A stretch of 7,865 nucleotides of DNA from Candidatus Brocadiaceae bacterium (lineage in GTDB: Bacteria > Planctomycetota > Brocadiia > SM23-32), in assembly GCA_003567495.1 (NCBI GenBank), contig PWZK01000157.1, positions 1 to 7,865 on the forward strand, written 5' to 3'. Under the pieces are notes generated by a model that worked only from the letters and a program-made list of their open reading frames with translations, was not told the DNA's origin and searched no databases. The position numbers were made by a program, and so were the translations under genes. Shown one piece after another: positions 1 to 6,610 of the stretch; the first letter of the stretch is position 1, and every line of letters starts with the position of its first letter.

Positions 1-11
1 ACAGTCTTTTT

Positions 12-87
12 CCCCGAAGGGGATATTTATTTACAGCCCGGGGTTGGGGCGGCGGTCTTTTGCCGGCACTACCCCGGGAAACGTGTG
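12..87 (+). repeat. Structured palindromic element, half copy A
   Basis: Two nested structures are visible. A short hairpin, CCCC-GAA-GGGG (12-22), is followed about 14 nt later by an 8-bp perfect stem, CCCGGGGT (37-44) with ACCCCGGG (71-78), enclosing a weaker inner stem (50-53 with 62-65). The stem is followed by AAACGTGTGC. The same layout, with different stem sequences but the same GAA triloop, recurs at 6716-6838 and inverted at 6839-6959. The third hairpin seen in those copies is not found here, so this is a partial or single-ended copy. It resembles REP/BIME-type palindromic repeats in general character. No mobilising RAYT transposase is in the window, so membership of that class is inference. 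Confidence 0.6.
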
Positions 88-98
88 CTTTAAAATTG

Positions 99-249
99 TT
101 CTTTGTGTTCTCTGCAAAGAATAGCCGTGCGTTGTAGTCGTTAGACGTTTTATATAATTCTTTTCGAGTCCGTTTTCGCAAAGAATTATGGCGTTTGATT
201 TCTTCGCATCTCACGCCATCTGCCTGTGCGTGTCCGCACGCAGACAGGC
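99..249. repeat. Train of four hairpins upstream of the phosphatase gene
   Basis: Four consecutive inverted repeats fill this otherwise gene-free stretch: TTCTTTG/CAAAGAA (99-105, 115-121); an AT-rich arm pair with one mismatch, 154-166 with 177-189; ATGGCGT/ACGCCAT (188-194, 213-219), touching the previous one; and GCCTGT+GCGTG paired with CACGC+ACAGGC around a 4-nt loop, with a 2-nt bulge (222-249). The third adjoins the second, so both arms cannot be fully paired in one molecule. The first two share the CAAAGAAT arm motif. No coding potential is apparent. The stretch may be repeat debris or a structured 5' leader. Confidence 0.45.
132..158 (+). promoter_or_regulatory. Possible sigma70 promoter for the phosphatase-leuC unit
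   Basis: A perfect -10 hexamer TATAAT (153-158) has only a weak -35 candidate, TTGTAG (132-137), at a short 15-bp spacing. The -10 lies in the left arm of the 154-189 palindrome. Transcription would begin near 165 and give a leader of about 115 nt carrying the hairpins at 188-249. The -10 is convincing; the promoter as a whole is tentative. Confidence 0.3.
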
Positions 250-278
250 TGGGAACGCGTGAAATAAGCGGGCTGAAC

Positions 279-944
279 ATGATGCAGGGCATTCAAAAAA
301 GCGGGTTGAAAATTGCAGCTTTCGATATGGAGGGGTGTCTGACCTGCGACCCTACCGTATGGGAGATTATGCATAGAAAAAACAACTCCTGGCGTTCTTG
401 CGGCGAGCCGTATTGGGAAAGATACCGGGCCGGGGAGCTCGGATATGATGAGTTCGCGAGGTTGGATGTGGCGGCCTGGCGTGGCGCACCTGCGGCTCAG
501 CTCCGTTCGGCCGCCGCCGAAGTCCGGCTGATGCCCGGCTGCCGGGAGTTGCTGCGCAAACTAAACCAGGAAGATATCTATACGGTTGTAATCAGCAACG
601 GGCTTATGTGCGTCGCCCGCCGGCTTGCCGCCGAGTGCGGAATAAAAGAGGTATTTGCCAACAGGGCAATTGCTGAAGATGGGAAACTTACCGGCGAGCT
701 GCAGCTTGATGTGCCGTATGACTCCAAGGGAGAAGTGCTTGCAAAAATCATGAAAAAAAGCGGCGCCGCTCCCAAGCACGTTATCGCCGTGGGCGACAGT
801 GCCGCGGATATACCGATGTTTTCACTGGCCCGCGTGTCCATAGCTATTTGCCCCGAAAACAGCGAAGTAGGGGGGGGGGCCACCCACGTAGTTGAAGAAA
901 AAAACCTTGCAATGTGCATGGATATAATGATGAACATGATATAA
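279..944 (+). CDS. HAD-IB family phosphatase (SerB-like)
   Basis: A 221-residue haloacid-dehalogenase phosphatase, most like the phosphoserine phosphatase group, which hydrolyses small phosphomonoesters in the cytoplasm with Mg2+. All four HAD motifs are visible: motif I FDMEGCLT with nucleophile D16, motif II with Ser106 in VVISNG, motif III Lys150 in DSKGE, and motif IV GDSAAD with D173 and D177. The segment between motifs I and II is the right size for a C1 cap. Motif I has Glu18 where most HAD phosphatases have the second Asp; ThrH-type phosphatases share that Glu. The ATG at 279 was chosen (ATG 282 is equally possible) because it sits just before the Rossmann strand; an in-frame TTG at 195 would add 28 residues of hairpin-derived sequence. 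The Shine-Dalgarno is weak. A run of ten G (870-879) encodes Gly198-200; a one-base change either way brings an early stop and removes about 20 residues. leuC follows after 34 bp, so co-transcription is likely. The exact substrate is not determinable here. Confidence 0.85.
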   Translation: MMQGIQKSGLKIAAFDMEGCLTCDPTVWEIMHRKNNSWRSCGEPYWERYRAGELGYDEFARLDVAAWRGAPAAQLRSAAAEVRLMPGCRELLRKLNQEDIYTVVISNGLMCVARRLAAECGIKEVFANRAIAEDGKLTGELQLDVPYDSKGEVLAKIMKKSGAAPKHVIAVGDSAADIPMFSLARVSIAICPENSEVGGGATHVVEEKNLAMCMDIMMNMI

Positions 945-978
945 ACCTTTCAGGCCGGATTTCCGGCACCAACAAAAT

Positions 979-2256
979 ATGAACATAACCGAAAAAATAC
1001 TGGCCGCCCATTGCGGCAAAGAGTCCGTGTCGCCCGGAGAATATATAGTTGCGGACGTAGATATGTGCCTGGGCAACGACGTTACCGCTCCCATTGCGAT
1101 AGATGAATTTCGGAAAGCGGGGTTTAAAAAAGTCCACAACAAAGATCATATCTCGCTCGTGCCTGACCATTTTACGCCGAACAAGGACATAAAGGCCGCC
1201 TTGTTGTCAAAGACGCTGAGGGATTTTGCGGGCGAACACGACATTACAAATTATTTTGAAGTGGGTCGTGTGGGGATAGAACACGTGCTGTTGCCAGAGC
1301 AGGGTATAGTGGGGCCTGGAGAACTGATTATTGGCGCCGATTCTCATACCTGCACATACGGCGCTCTCGGAGCCTTCTCCACCGGTGTAGGCAGCACCGA
1401 TCTGGCCGCTTGTATGGCGACCGGAAAAGTCTGGCTGCGCGTCCCGCAATCGATAAAATTCACCTTTATCGGCGTGCTGCCGCGGTGGGTCGGCGGGAAG
1501 GACCTTATCCTCCACACCATAGGGCAAATCGGCGTGGACGGAGCGCTTTATAAAGCTATGGAATTCTGCGGGCCGGTAATCGAAGGGCTGCCGATGGACG
1601 ACCGGTTTACCATTTGCAACATGGCCATTGAAGCCGGCGGGAAAAGCGGTATCATCGTGCCGGATGAAAAAACACAAACTTACTGGAAGAAACATGGCGA
1701 AAGGCGCAGACATTCGGACGAGTCCGTGCGGTTTTTTGAAAGCGACCCCGGCGCCGGATACGAGATGACATACGAATGGGACGTCTCTTCGCTCCAGCCA
1801 CAGGTGGCGGCGCCGTTTTTGCCGTCGAACTCAAAGCCGGTGAATGAGTTCAGGAATAAAAAGATCGATCAGGTTGTCATAGGCTCTTGCACAAACGGGC
1901 GCATCAGCGACCTGCGCCTCGCTGCGGAAGTGATGAAGGGACATCAGACAGCCCCCGGTGTAAGAACCTTAATTTTCCCCGGCTCTCAGGAGGTATATCG
2001 CACGGCCATGGACGAGGGGCTTTTCGACGTCTTTCTTGACGCACAGTGCGCCATCAGTACGCCTACCTGCGGCCCCTGTTTGGGCGGACATATGGGTATT
2101 CTTGCTGCGGGCGAGCGTGCTCTCTCAACTACCAACAGAAATTTTCGGGGACGCATGGGTGACCCCGAAAGTGAAGTGTATCTCTGCAATCCGGCCGTTG
2201 CTGCGGCAAGCGCCGTGACCGGAACCATAACACACCCGGAAGATGTAAGCGCCTAA
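979..2256 (+). CDS. leuC: 3-isopropylmalate dehydratase large subunit (LeuC/HACN type)
   Basis: A 425-residue aconitase-superfamily protein of the shorter LeuC type. With its small subunit LeuD it isomerises 2- and 3-isopropylmalate in leucine biosynthesis, using a [4Fe-4S] cluster. Cluster ligands are visible as Cys304 in IGSCTNGR and Cys364/Cys367 in TPTCGPCLGG. Other family signatures are the HNKDH stretch near 53-57, GADSHTCTYGALGAF (119-133), FPGSQEVY near 333-340 and the C-terminal GDPESEVYL. Length is normal and both ends look intact. The ATG at 979 follows the phosphatase stop by 34 bp; that gap carries a small hairpin (954-967) and no clear Shine-Dalgarno. No leuD follows: the next gene is a cell-wall enzyme. 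The partner must lie elsewhere or upstream of the window. Homoaconitase/methanogen-type HACN large subunits share these motifs, so the substrate is not fixed by sequence alone. Confidence 0.9.
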   Translation: MNITEKILAAHCGKESVSPGEYIVADVDMCLGNDVTAPIAIDEFRKAGFKKVHNKDHISLVPDHFTPNKDIKAALLSKTLRDFAGEHDITNYFEVGRVGIEHVLLPEQGIVGPGELIIGADSHTCTYGALGAFSTGVGSTDLAACMATGKVWLRVPQSIKFTFIGVLPRWVGGKDLILHTIGQIGVDGALYKAMEFCGPVIEGLPMDDRFTICNMAIEAGGKSGIIVPDEKTQTYWKKHGERRRHSDESVRFFESDPGAGYEMTYEWDVSSLQPQVAAPFLPSNSKPVNEFRNKKIDQVVIGSCTNGRISDLRLAAEVMKGHQTAPGVRTLIFPGSQEVYRTAMDEGLFDVFLDAQCAISTPTCGPCLGGHMGILAAGERALSTTNRNFRGRMGDPESEVYLCNPAVAAASAVTGTITHPEDVSA

Positions 2257-2288
2257 TTCTTTTCAAAAACGAACTTGAAAAGAATTAG
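2253..2288. repeat. Perfect 14-bp palindrome over the leuC stop
   Basis: CTAATTCTTTTCAA (2253-2266) and its exact complement TTGAAAAGAATTAG (2275-2288) flank an 8-nt loop. The leuC TAA (2254-2256) lies in the left arm. The stem is AT-rich and has no T-run after it, so it is not a classical intrinsic terminator. It may act as a 3'-end stabiliser, a bidirectional weak terminator or a repeat remnant. Its AATTCTTTTC arm resembles the arm of the palindrome at 154-189. Confidence 0.6.
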
Positions 2289-2295
2289 TATGAGG

Positions 2296-2325
2296 TTGTT
2301 TTTGCGCACTCAGGACGGTTATAAT
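2296..2325 (+). promoter_or_regulatory. Likely promoter for the transpeptidase operon
   Basis: TTGTTT (2296-2301) and a perfect TATAAT (2320-2325) are 18 bp apart, directly after the leuC-end palindrome. Transcription would start near 2332, about 39 nt before the ATG at 2371. The -35 matches the consensus only in TTG; position and the -10 are the main support. Confidence 0.5.
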
Positions 2326-2370
2326 AAATTAACAATTCTACTACAAAGAAACCGGTAAGAGATAAAGACA

Positions 2371-3381
2371 ATGAAGAAATTTATTATGCTCGTTATTCTT
2401 GGCACTTCAGCCGCGCTGCTGCTGTCAAGGGCCGGGAAAGAAGAGCCTGAACACGGTGCAGACCGGCCGCCGGGAACCGGAGTGCAGGAAGAAACGGATC
2501 GCAGGCAAACCGAAGAAAAAACAACCGAACCGGGCATCGAGCATCGCCGCACGCTTTCTTCCACTACAAAAGCCACAAAAAAAAGTAAAAGGGACGCGCC
2601 GGAGGTCGGCGGACTCCCCGACGAAGTATTATCATTTATCCTTCCCGAAAGAAATCCGAAAGAGTCTGCTTCCGTTCTTTACGATAAGGCCAGAGGGCTG
2701 CTTGAAAAGGGTGATCTCGTCGAGTCGCGCAGGCTTTTGACCGAAGTATATCTCACGGGTGATAAGAATCTGCGCAAAAAATCCGCCGAGGCCATGGATA
2801 AAATAAACGCCCGCCTTATCTTTGACCCGTCATACCGCCGGGGCGCCACGATTCATACGGTAAGACGAGGCGAGACTCTCGGGGGGCACATAGGGCCGAA
2901 ATACGGGGTAAACTGGCGAATGCTTATTCGAATAAACAATATTTCACGGCCCGAAATGATACGGGAAAATCAAGAGATAAAAGTTATCGAAGGGCGGCCG
3001 CGGTTAATTATAAATAAGAGCGATTTTACGCTCACACTCTTCATAGAAGACTATTACGTGAAAGAATATTCCGTCGGACTGGGACGCGACGGGAGGACGC
3101 CGACGGGTAATTTTTCAGTTGATTCGATGCTGGTGGAGGCCGACTGGTATCCGCCCTGGGGCGGTGTGGTAAAATACGGGCAGGAGGGCCATCTTATCGG
3201 CACACGCTGGATAGGGTTTGAGGATCGTCCGGATGCCGCCGGATACGGCATACACGGAACCAGCGACCCGGACTCTATCGGCGCGATGGAATCGGAAGGT
3301 TGCATAAGGCTGACGAATGAAGACGTAGAAGAGCTCTATGATTTTTTAGTTTCCGGAACCGAAGTGAAAATATTTGATTGA
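2371..3381 (+). CDS. Secreted LysM-YkuD L,D-transpeptidase
   Basis: A 336-residue exported peptidoglycan enzyme. L,D-transpeptidases form 3-3 cross-links or attach proteins to the wall. Order: signal peptide (KK, then a hydrophobic stretch 4-18, plausible cleavage after SRA at 19-21); a charged, low-complexity linker rich in E, K, R and T (22-82); a short helical stretch of TPR-like character (about 99-146); a LysM domain (about 160-206, starting IHTVRRGETL), which binds glycan; and a YkuD catalytic domain (about 210-334). The catalytic pair is His295 in GIHGT and Cys311 in SEGCIRL, matching the HGT...S-x-GC-[IV]-R signature. RPTGNF-like and WYPPWG segments are also typical. The ATG at 2371 places the signal peptide correctly; the Shine-Dalgarno is weak. 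A promoter lies just upstream, and the next gene starts within a few bases of this stop, so they are probably co-transcribed. Confidence 0.9.
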   Translation: MKKFIMLVILGTSAALLLSRAGKEEPEHGADRPPGTGVQEETDRRQTEEKTTEPGIEHRRTLSSTTKATKKSKRDAPEVGGLPDEVLSFILPERNPKESASVLYDKARGLLEKGDLVESRRLLTEVYLTGDKNLRKKSAEAMDKINARLIFDPSYRRGATIHTVRRGETLGGHIGPKYGVNWRMLIRINNISRPEMIRENQEIKVIEGRPRLIINKSDFTLTLFIEDYYVKEYSVGLGRDGRTPTGNFSVDSMLVEADWYPPWGGVVKYGQEGHLIGTRWIGFEDRPDAAGYGIHGTSDPDSIGAMESEGCIRLTNEDVEELYDFLVSGTEVKIFD

Positions 3382-3383
3382 TC

Positions 3384-4013
3384 ATGAAAAAATACATCAA
3401 AAACACTCTGGATACTTATCTTTGCGATGCTGCATCGGATAGTCCCGCACCGGGCGGCGGCAGCGTAAGCGCTCTTGCAGGCGCCCTGGCCTGCTCCATG
3501 GGCGAGATGGCTGCAAATTTTACCACCGGCAAGAAAAAATTCGCCAACGTCAGGGAGGATGTAGAAAAAAGTCTCGATAAGCTTAAGAGCGCGCGCAGAA
3601 AATTATCGGCCCTGATAGATGAGGACGCGCTGGCATACAGCGCTGTTACCGATGCCCAGACGCTGCCGAAAAACACGGAGGAAGAAAAGAAATGCCGAAA
3701 GCTTAAGCTCAAAGAAGCGTTGGAGGGAGCCATGCGTGTGCCGTTGGATATCATGCGCCAGTGCGGAAGCGTCGCCGAAGAGGCTCAGAATCTCGCTCAA
3801 AAAGCAAATCCCTATCTGATCACCGACGTCGGGGTGTGCGCGATAATGGCTGAAGCGGCATGCGCCGCCGGAAGGCTGAACGTGGAGGTCAACCTGAAAT
3901 ATCTGAAAGATCCGCAAATTGAAAGCGACGTTCGCCGCGAAGTCACAGTTCTGTGTGACAGAACCGCCGCAGCGCGAAAACGCGTTTTAGACGCGGTCTT
4001 TGAAAAACTATAG
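3384..4013 (+). CDS. fchA: Cyclodeaminase/cyclohydrolase family protein (FchA-like)
   Basis: A 209-residue protein of the formiminotransferase-cyclodeaminase C-terminal (FTCD_C) family. Stand-alone members are methenyltetrahydrofolate cyclohydrolases (FchA) of one-carbon folate metabolism, all-helical dimers in the cytoplasm. Diagnostic features are APGGGSVSALAGALA (residues 22-36), LIDEDALAY near 75-83, and the ANPYLITDVGVCAIMAEAA stretch followed by NVEVNLKYLKD. Length matches stand-alone FchA. The ATG at 3384 is 2 bp after the transpeptidase stop; a TTG at 3378, overlapping that stop, is an alternative adding two residues. The stop TAG (4011-4013) is also the first three bases of an R2 repeat, so the repeat may have set the present C-terminus, though the protein appears full length. 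No folate gene is adjacent. Glutamate formiminotransferase-linked cyclodeaminase activity is the main alternative. Confidence 0.85.
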   Translation: MKKYIKNTLDTYLCDAASDSPAPGGGSVSALAGALACSMGEMAANFTTGKKKFANVREDVEKSLDKLKSARRKLSALIDEDALAYSAVTDAQTLPKNTEEEKKCRKLKLKEALEGAMRVPLDIMRQCGSVAEEAQNLAQKANPYLITDVGVCAIMAEAACAAGRLNVEVNLKYLKDPQIESDVRREVTVLCDRTAAARKRVLDAVFEKL

Positions 4014-4075
4014 GCCGCTTAATGTCGCGCCGCTTAATGTCGCAACATCGACAAAGAATTGTCGATGTGCGAAAA
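4011..4075. repeat. R2 interspersed hairpin repeat, copy 1
   Basis: This copy starts TAGGCCGCTTAATGTCGC. A 15-bp unit GCCGCTTAATGTCGC is duplicated in tandem (4014-4028, 4029-4043). It then forms a perfect 10-bp stem, ACATCGACAA (4045-4054) with TTGTCGATGT (4059-4068), around an AGAA loop, extended by CGC/GCG across one bulged A. GAAAA follows. Copies 2 (6610-6634) and 3 (7055-7103) share the left part, and copy 3 also the stem. This copy lies in the fchA-helicase gap. Confidence 0.7.
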
Positions 4076-4119
4076 CAATTCAACTCAGGGAAGGTAGTGT
4101 TGCGCACACGTTTCCTTAT

Positions 4120-6330
4120 ATGCCCGAAACTATAAAAAACAAAATTACCGCCGGCCTGAATGAAAGTCAGATCAGAGCTGTAACATTCGGAGACGGGCCG
4201 CTCCTTGTGGTAGCCGGCGCAGGAAGCGGTAAAACGCGCGTTATCACGCACAGGGTCGCCTATATGGTTCAGCGTGGTGTGCCGCCGGGCCGCATACTTG
4301 GCATTACTTTCACGAACAAGGCCGCCTCGGAAATGGCACGGCGCGTCGATGAAATGGTAGGAGCCGGAGTAACCATAAAGACATTCCACGCCTTTTGCGC
4401 AATGCTGCTGCGACGCCGCATTCACCATCTCGGCTACGATCCATCTTTTACCATATACGACAGAAGCGACTCGCTGCGCGTTGTGCGGCGCCTTTGCAAG
4501 GCCCTGAATCTGGATCCTCAATACTATAAACCGGGTGATTTACTCGATACGATAAGCTCATACAAAGACCGTCTGGAATCGCCGCAGGAAGCAGCCGGGA
4601 AAGCAGCGTCTGACTGGGACGAACAGGCGGCACGCATATATGCCGCATACGAAGAAAAACTCGCCGAAAACAACGCCCTTGACTTTGACGACCTGCTTTT
4701 GAAAACCGTGCAGCTGTTCCGGGAATATCCGGACGTGCTCGCCCGCAGCCAGGATTACTGCCGGCATCTCATGGTCGATGAATACCAGGACACAAATTTA
4801 GCCCAGCACGTTATAGCCCGCGCGCTGCAGGGCAAACACCGAAACATCACCGCCGTGGGCGATCCCGACCAGATGATATACACGTGGCGGGGCGCGAGAA
4901 TGGCGAATATCATGGAATTTGAAAAAGAATTCCCCGGAGCCTCGGTAATAAGCCTTGAGCGCAATTATCGCTCTACAGCCAACATACTTCGGGCGGCTTC
5001 ACATGCGATAAACTTCAATGAATTAAGGTATGAAAAAAACCTTTACACAAAAGCGGGAGAAGGGCGGCCGGTGGTGGTCGCGGGCCACTACGGCGCGCCG
5101 GAGGAAGCGTCGTGGGTCGCTGAAAAGATCAGAGAACTGACGGATAAAAACGGGGCCGGCCCTTCGGTCGGCGTCCTCTACAGGACCAAGTATCAATCGG
5201 GGGAGTTTGAAAGAGTTTTTGCAAAAGAAGATATACCCTATCAGGTGGTGGATACCACGGGCTTCTTCGATCGGAAGGCGATCAAGGATATAGCGGCGTA
5301 TTTACACCTGATCGTAAACCCCAGGGATGAAATAGCACTGCGGCGTATCATAAACGTGCCCACCCGGGGCATAGGCGCCGTGACGCTTGATAGGATAGGG
5401 CATGCCGCGAATCAGGCCGATATCCCGCTTCTTGACGCTGTCATGGATACAAAAATCACCGGAAAACTGTCCTCACGCGCCGCCGGGGCGCTGGCCGGGT
5501 TCGCCGCGCTCTATAGCGAACTCTCGGAATATTCCCGCAACGCGGAAAACGTCAGAGACGTCGTTGAGGCGGTTATCGAAAGGACCGGGTATCTCGCTTC
5601 AATCTCCGGCGACGAGAAAGAGGAGACCGAAGAGCTTCTGGCTTATTTCAAGGGATTTGCCGAGCAGCACCAGAATCAGAACCCCGATGCCGGGCTTACG
5701 GGGTTTATGGAACAGAGCGTCCTTGCAAGTGATGTTGACGGGTGGCGGCCGGATACCGACAGCGTTTCCCTGCTGACGCTCCACTCTGCAAAGGGGCTTG
5801 AGTTTGACGTCGTGTTTTTAACCGGTGTAGAAAATTATATACTGCCCCATTTGCGCGCCGTTGAGGAGCGCGATCCCGGGGGGGATGGGGGAGAGGGTCT
5901 TGAGGAGGAACGTCGCCTTTTTCACGTCGGCATGACAAGGGCGAGGAAACTGCTTTTTCTCACTTATGCTTCTGAAAGAATGATCAAAGGCCGTTTTGAG
6001 CCCACCGGCCCGTCCCGGTTTCTCACTGAGCTGCCTCATGAAGGTGTTTTTTGGGAAGGGTTGGTTGACTCCGGCTCCAGACGTTTTGGTGGCCGTGTGA
6101 AAAAAAGAAAAATGCGGCCCGACTCGGGTAAAACCGGAGGAAAAAGAGCCAGGGTAAAGAAAACGCCGAAATCAAGTCATATTGCCCCTGGCGACATCGA
6201 ACCTGGCGGCAAAATAGAGCACCCGCAATACGGGGAAGGCACCGTAATCAGCGTAAATAATATTGGAAAAAAGAAACAGGTGAAGGTCGATTTTGACAGT
6301 TATGAAGAACCGCTGACAATACTGCAATAG
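4120..6330 (+). CDS. pcrA: UvrD/PcrA-type superfamily 1A DNA helicase
   Basis: A 736-residue 3'-5' ATP-dependent helicase for nucleotide-excision repair, recombination control and transcription-linked repair. Motifs in order, counted from the ATG at 4120: LNESQ (Q motif, about 13-17), AGAGSGKT Walker A (32-39), ITFTNKAASEM (Ia), TFHAF (Ib), VDEYQDT Walker B (219-225), GDPDQMIYTWRGA (III, from 247), LERNYRS (IV), TLHSAKGLEFD (V, 553-563) and EERRLFHVGMTRAR (VI, 596-609). The basic linker after 660 leads to a Tudor-like domain (about 694-735, HPQYGEGTVISV), which in PcrA/UvrD binds RNA polymerase. Length equals typical PcrA. The ATG at 4120 was chosen although no Shine-Dalgarno is seen; the only other in-frame start is TTG 4000, which would add 40 residues encoded by the R2 repeat. 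Just before motif VI is a Gly/Asp/Glu-rich insert encoded by G-runs (5878-5884, 5887-5891). A terminator follows the stop. UvrD versus PcrA naming is a matter of lineage. Confidence 0.92.
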   Translation: MPETIKNKITAGLNESQIRAVTFGDGPLLVVAGAGSGKTRVITHRVAYMVQRGVPPGRILGITFTNKAASEMARRVDEMVGAGVTIKTFHAFCAMLLRRRIHHLGYDPSFTIYDRSDSLRVVRRLCKALNLDPQYYKPGDLLDTISSYKDRLESPQEAAGKAASDWDEQAARIYAAYEEKLAENNALDFDDLLLKTVQLFREYPDVLARSQDYCRHLMVDEYQDTNLAQHVIARALQGKHRNITAVGDPDQMIYTWRGARMANIMEFEKEFPGASVISLERNYRSTANILRAASHAINFNELRYEKNLYTKAGEGRPVVVAGHYGAPEEASWVAEKIRELTDKNGAGPSVGVLYRTKYQSGEFERVFAKEDIPYQVVDTTGFFDRKAIKDIAAYLHLIVNPRDEIALRRIINVPTRGIGAVTLDRIGHAANQADIPLLDAVMDTKITGKLSSRAAGALAGFAALYSELSEYSRNAENVRDVVEAVIERTGYLASISGDEKEETEELLAYFKGFAEQHQNQNPDAGLTGFMEQSVLASDVDGWRPDTDSVSLLTLHSAKGLEFDVVFLTGVENYILPHLRAVEERDPGGDGGEGLEEERRLFHVGMTRARKLLFLTYASERMIKGRFEPTGPSRFLTELPHEGVFWEGLVDSGSRRFGGRVKKRKMRPDSGKTGGKRARVKKTPKSSHIAPGDIEPGGKIEHPQYGEGTVISVNNIGKKKQVKVDFDSYEEPLTILQ

Positions 6331-6359
6331 CTGCAGAACAAACGGGGTAACTGCCGTCA

Positions 6360-6391
6360 GGGGGTCACCATCTACCTGGTACATCCCTTTT
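6360..6391 (+). terminator. Probable rho-independent terminator after the helicase
   Basis: GGGG/GU/ACCA on the left (6360-6370) pairs with UGGU/AC/UCCC on the right (6377-6387) with two single-base bulges, one G-U pair and a 6-nt loop, followed at once by TTTT (6388-6391). It lies 30 bp after the helicase stop and before the next promoter, as expected for the end of this operon. The T-run is short. Confidence 0.45.
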
Positions 6392-6408
6392 CAGCGCAAA
6401 ATTCTCGC

Positions 6409-6437
6409 TTGACAGAAAGCGATGGGTGGTGTACAAT
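6409..6437 (+). promoter_or_regulatory. Near-consensus sigma70 promoter with no ORF behind it
   Basis: TTGACA (6409-6414, perfect -35) and TACAAT (6432-6437, five of six at -10) are separated by exactly 17 bp, the best promoter in the window. Transcription would begin near 6444. No substantial reading frame with a ribosome-binding site follows for several hundred bases, which points to an RNA product. Confidence 0.75.
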
Positions 6438-6443
6438 AACATT

Positions 6444-6610
6444 AGGTGCTGGGTATTACAGCTTATTTTCTATTGCTATTGTCCGGTTTGTAGTGAGCCC
6501 TTTTAAGGGCTCCGTCCTTTGCAACGCAGGCGTTCTCGCGTGAATGTATGTGGAAATGAGGAACTTGAGTGTGCCCACTGCAAGCCTGGAACGCTTCCTA
6601 TAAGCCTGTT
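6444..6610 (+). ncRNA. Putative structured small RNA of unknown family
   Basis: The expected transcript of the 6409 promoter can fold. A closing helix pairs 6458-6466 (ACAGCTTAT) with 6600-6609 (one bulged C). Inside are GAGCCC/GGGCTC (6495-6500, 6507-6512), AGGCGTTC with GAACGCTT (6528-6535, 6589-6596, one G-U), and CTTGAGTG-TGCC-CACT-G-CAAG (6564-6584, 8 bp with one bulged G). The result is a multi-branched RNA of about 165 nt. It lacks the hallmarks of tRNA, SRP RNA, RNase P RNA or tmRNA. 6S RNA was considered, but the single long hairpin with a symmetric central bubble is not evident. The 3' end is uncertain; R2 copy 2 begins at 6610 and no T-run terminator is seen. Confidence 0.4.

Noticed and set aside
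1..250. CRISPR array
   Set aside because: The palindromes are of unequal sequence and spacing; there is no regular direct repeat with unique spacers and no cas gene.
195..278. Longer phosphatase start at TTG 195
   Set aside because: The added 28 residues are encoded by the hairpins at 188-249, are Cys/His/Pro-rich and unlike a HAD N-terminus; ATG 279 fits the domain boundary.
6446..6493. Fifteen-residue hydrophobic peptide from GTG 6446
   Set aside because: It would start at about +1 of the transcript with no leader or RBS; too short to support as a gene.
6444..6610. 6S RNA
   Set aside because: Size and promoter would fit, but the best pairing found is multi-branched with an asymmetric junction rather than one long hairpin with a central bubble. 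A covariance search could reverse this.
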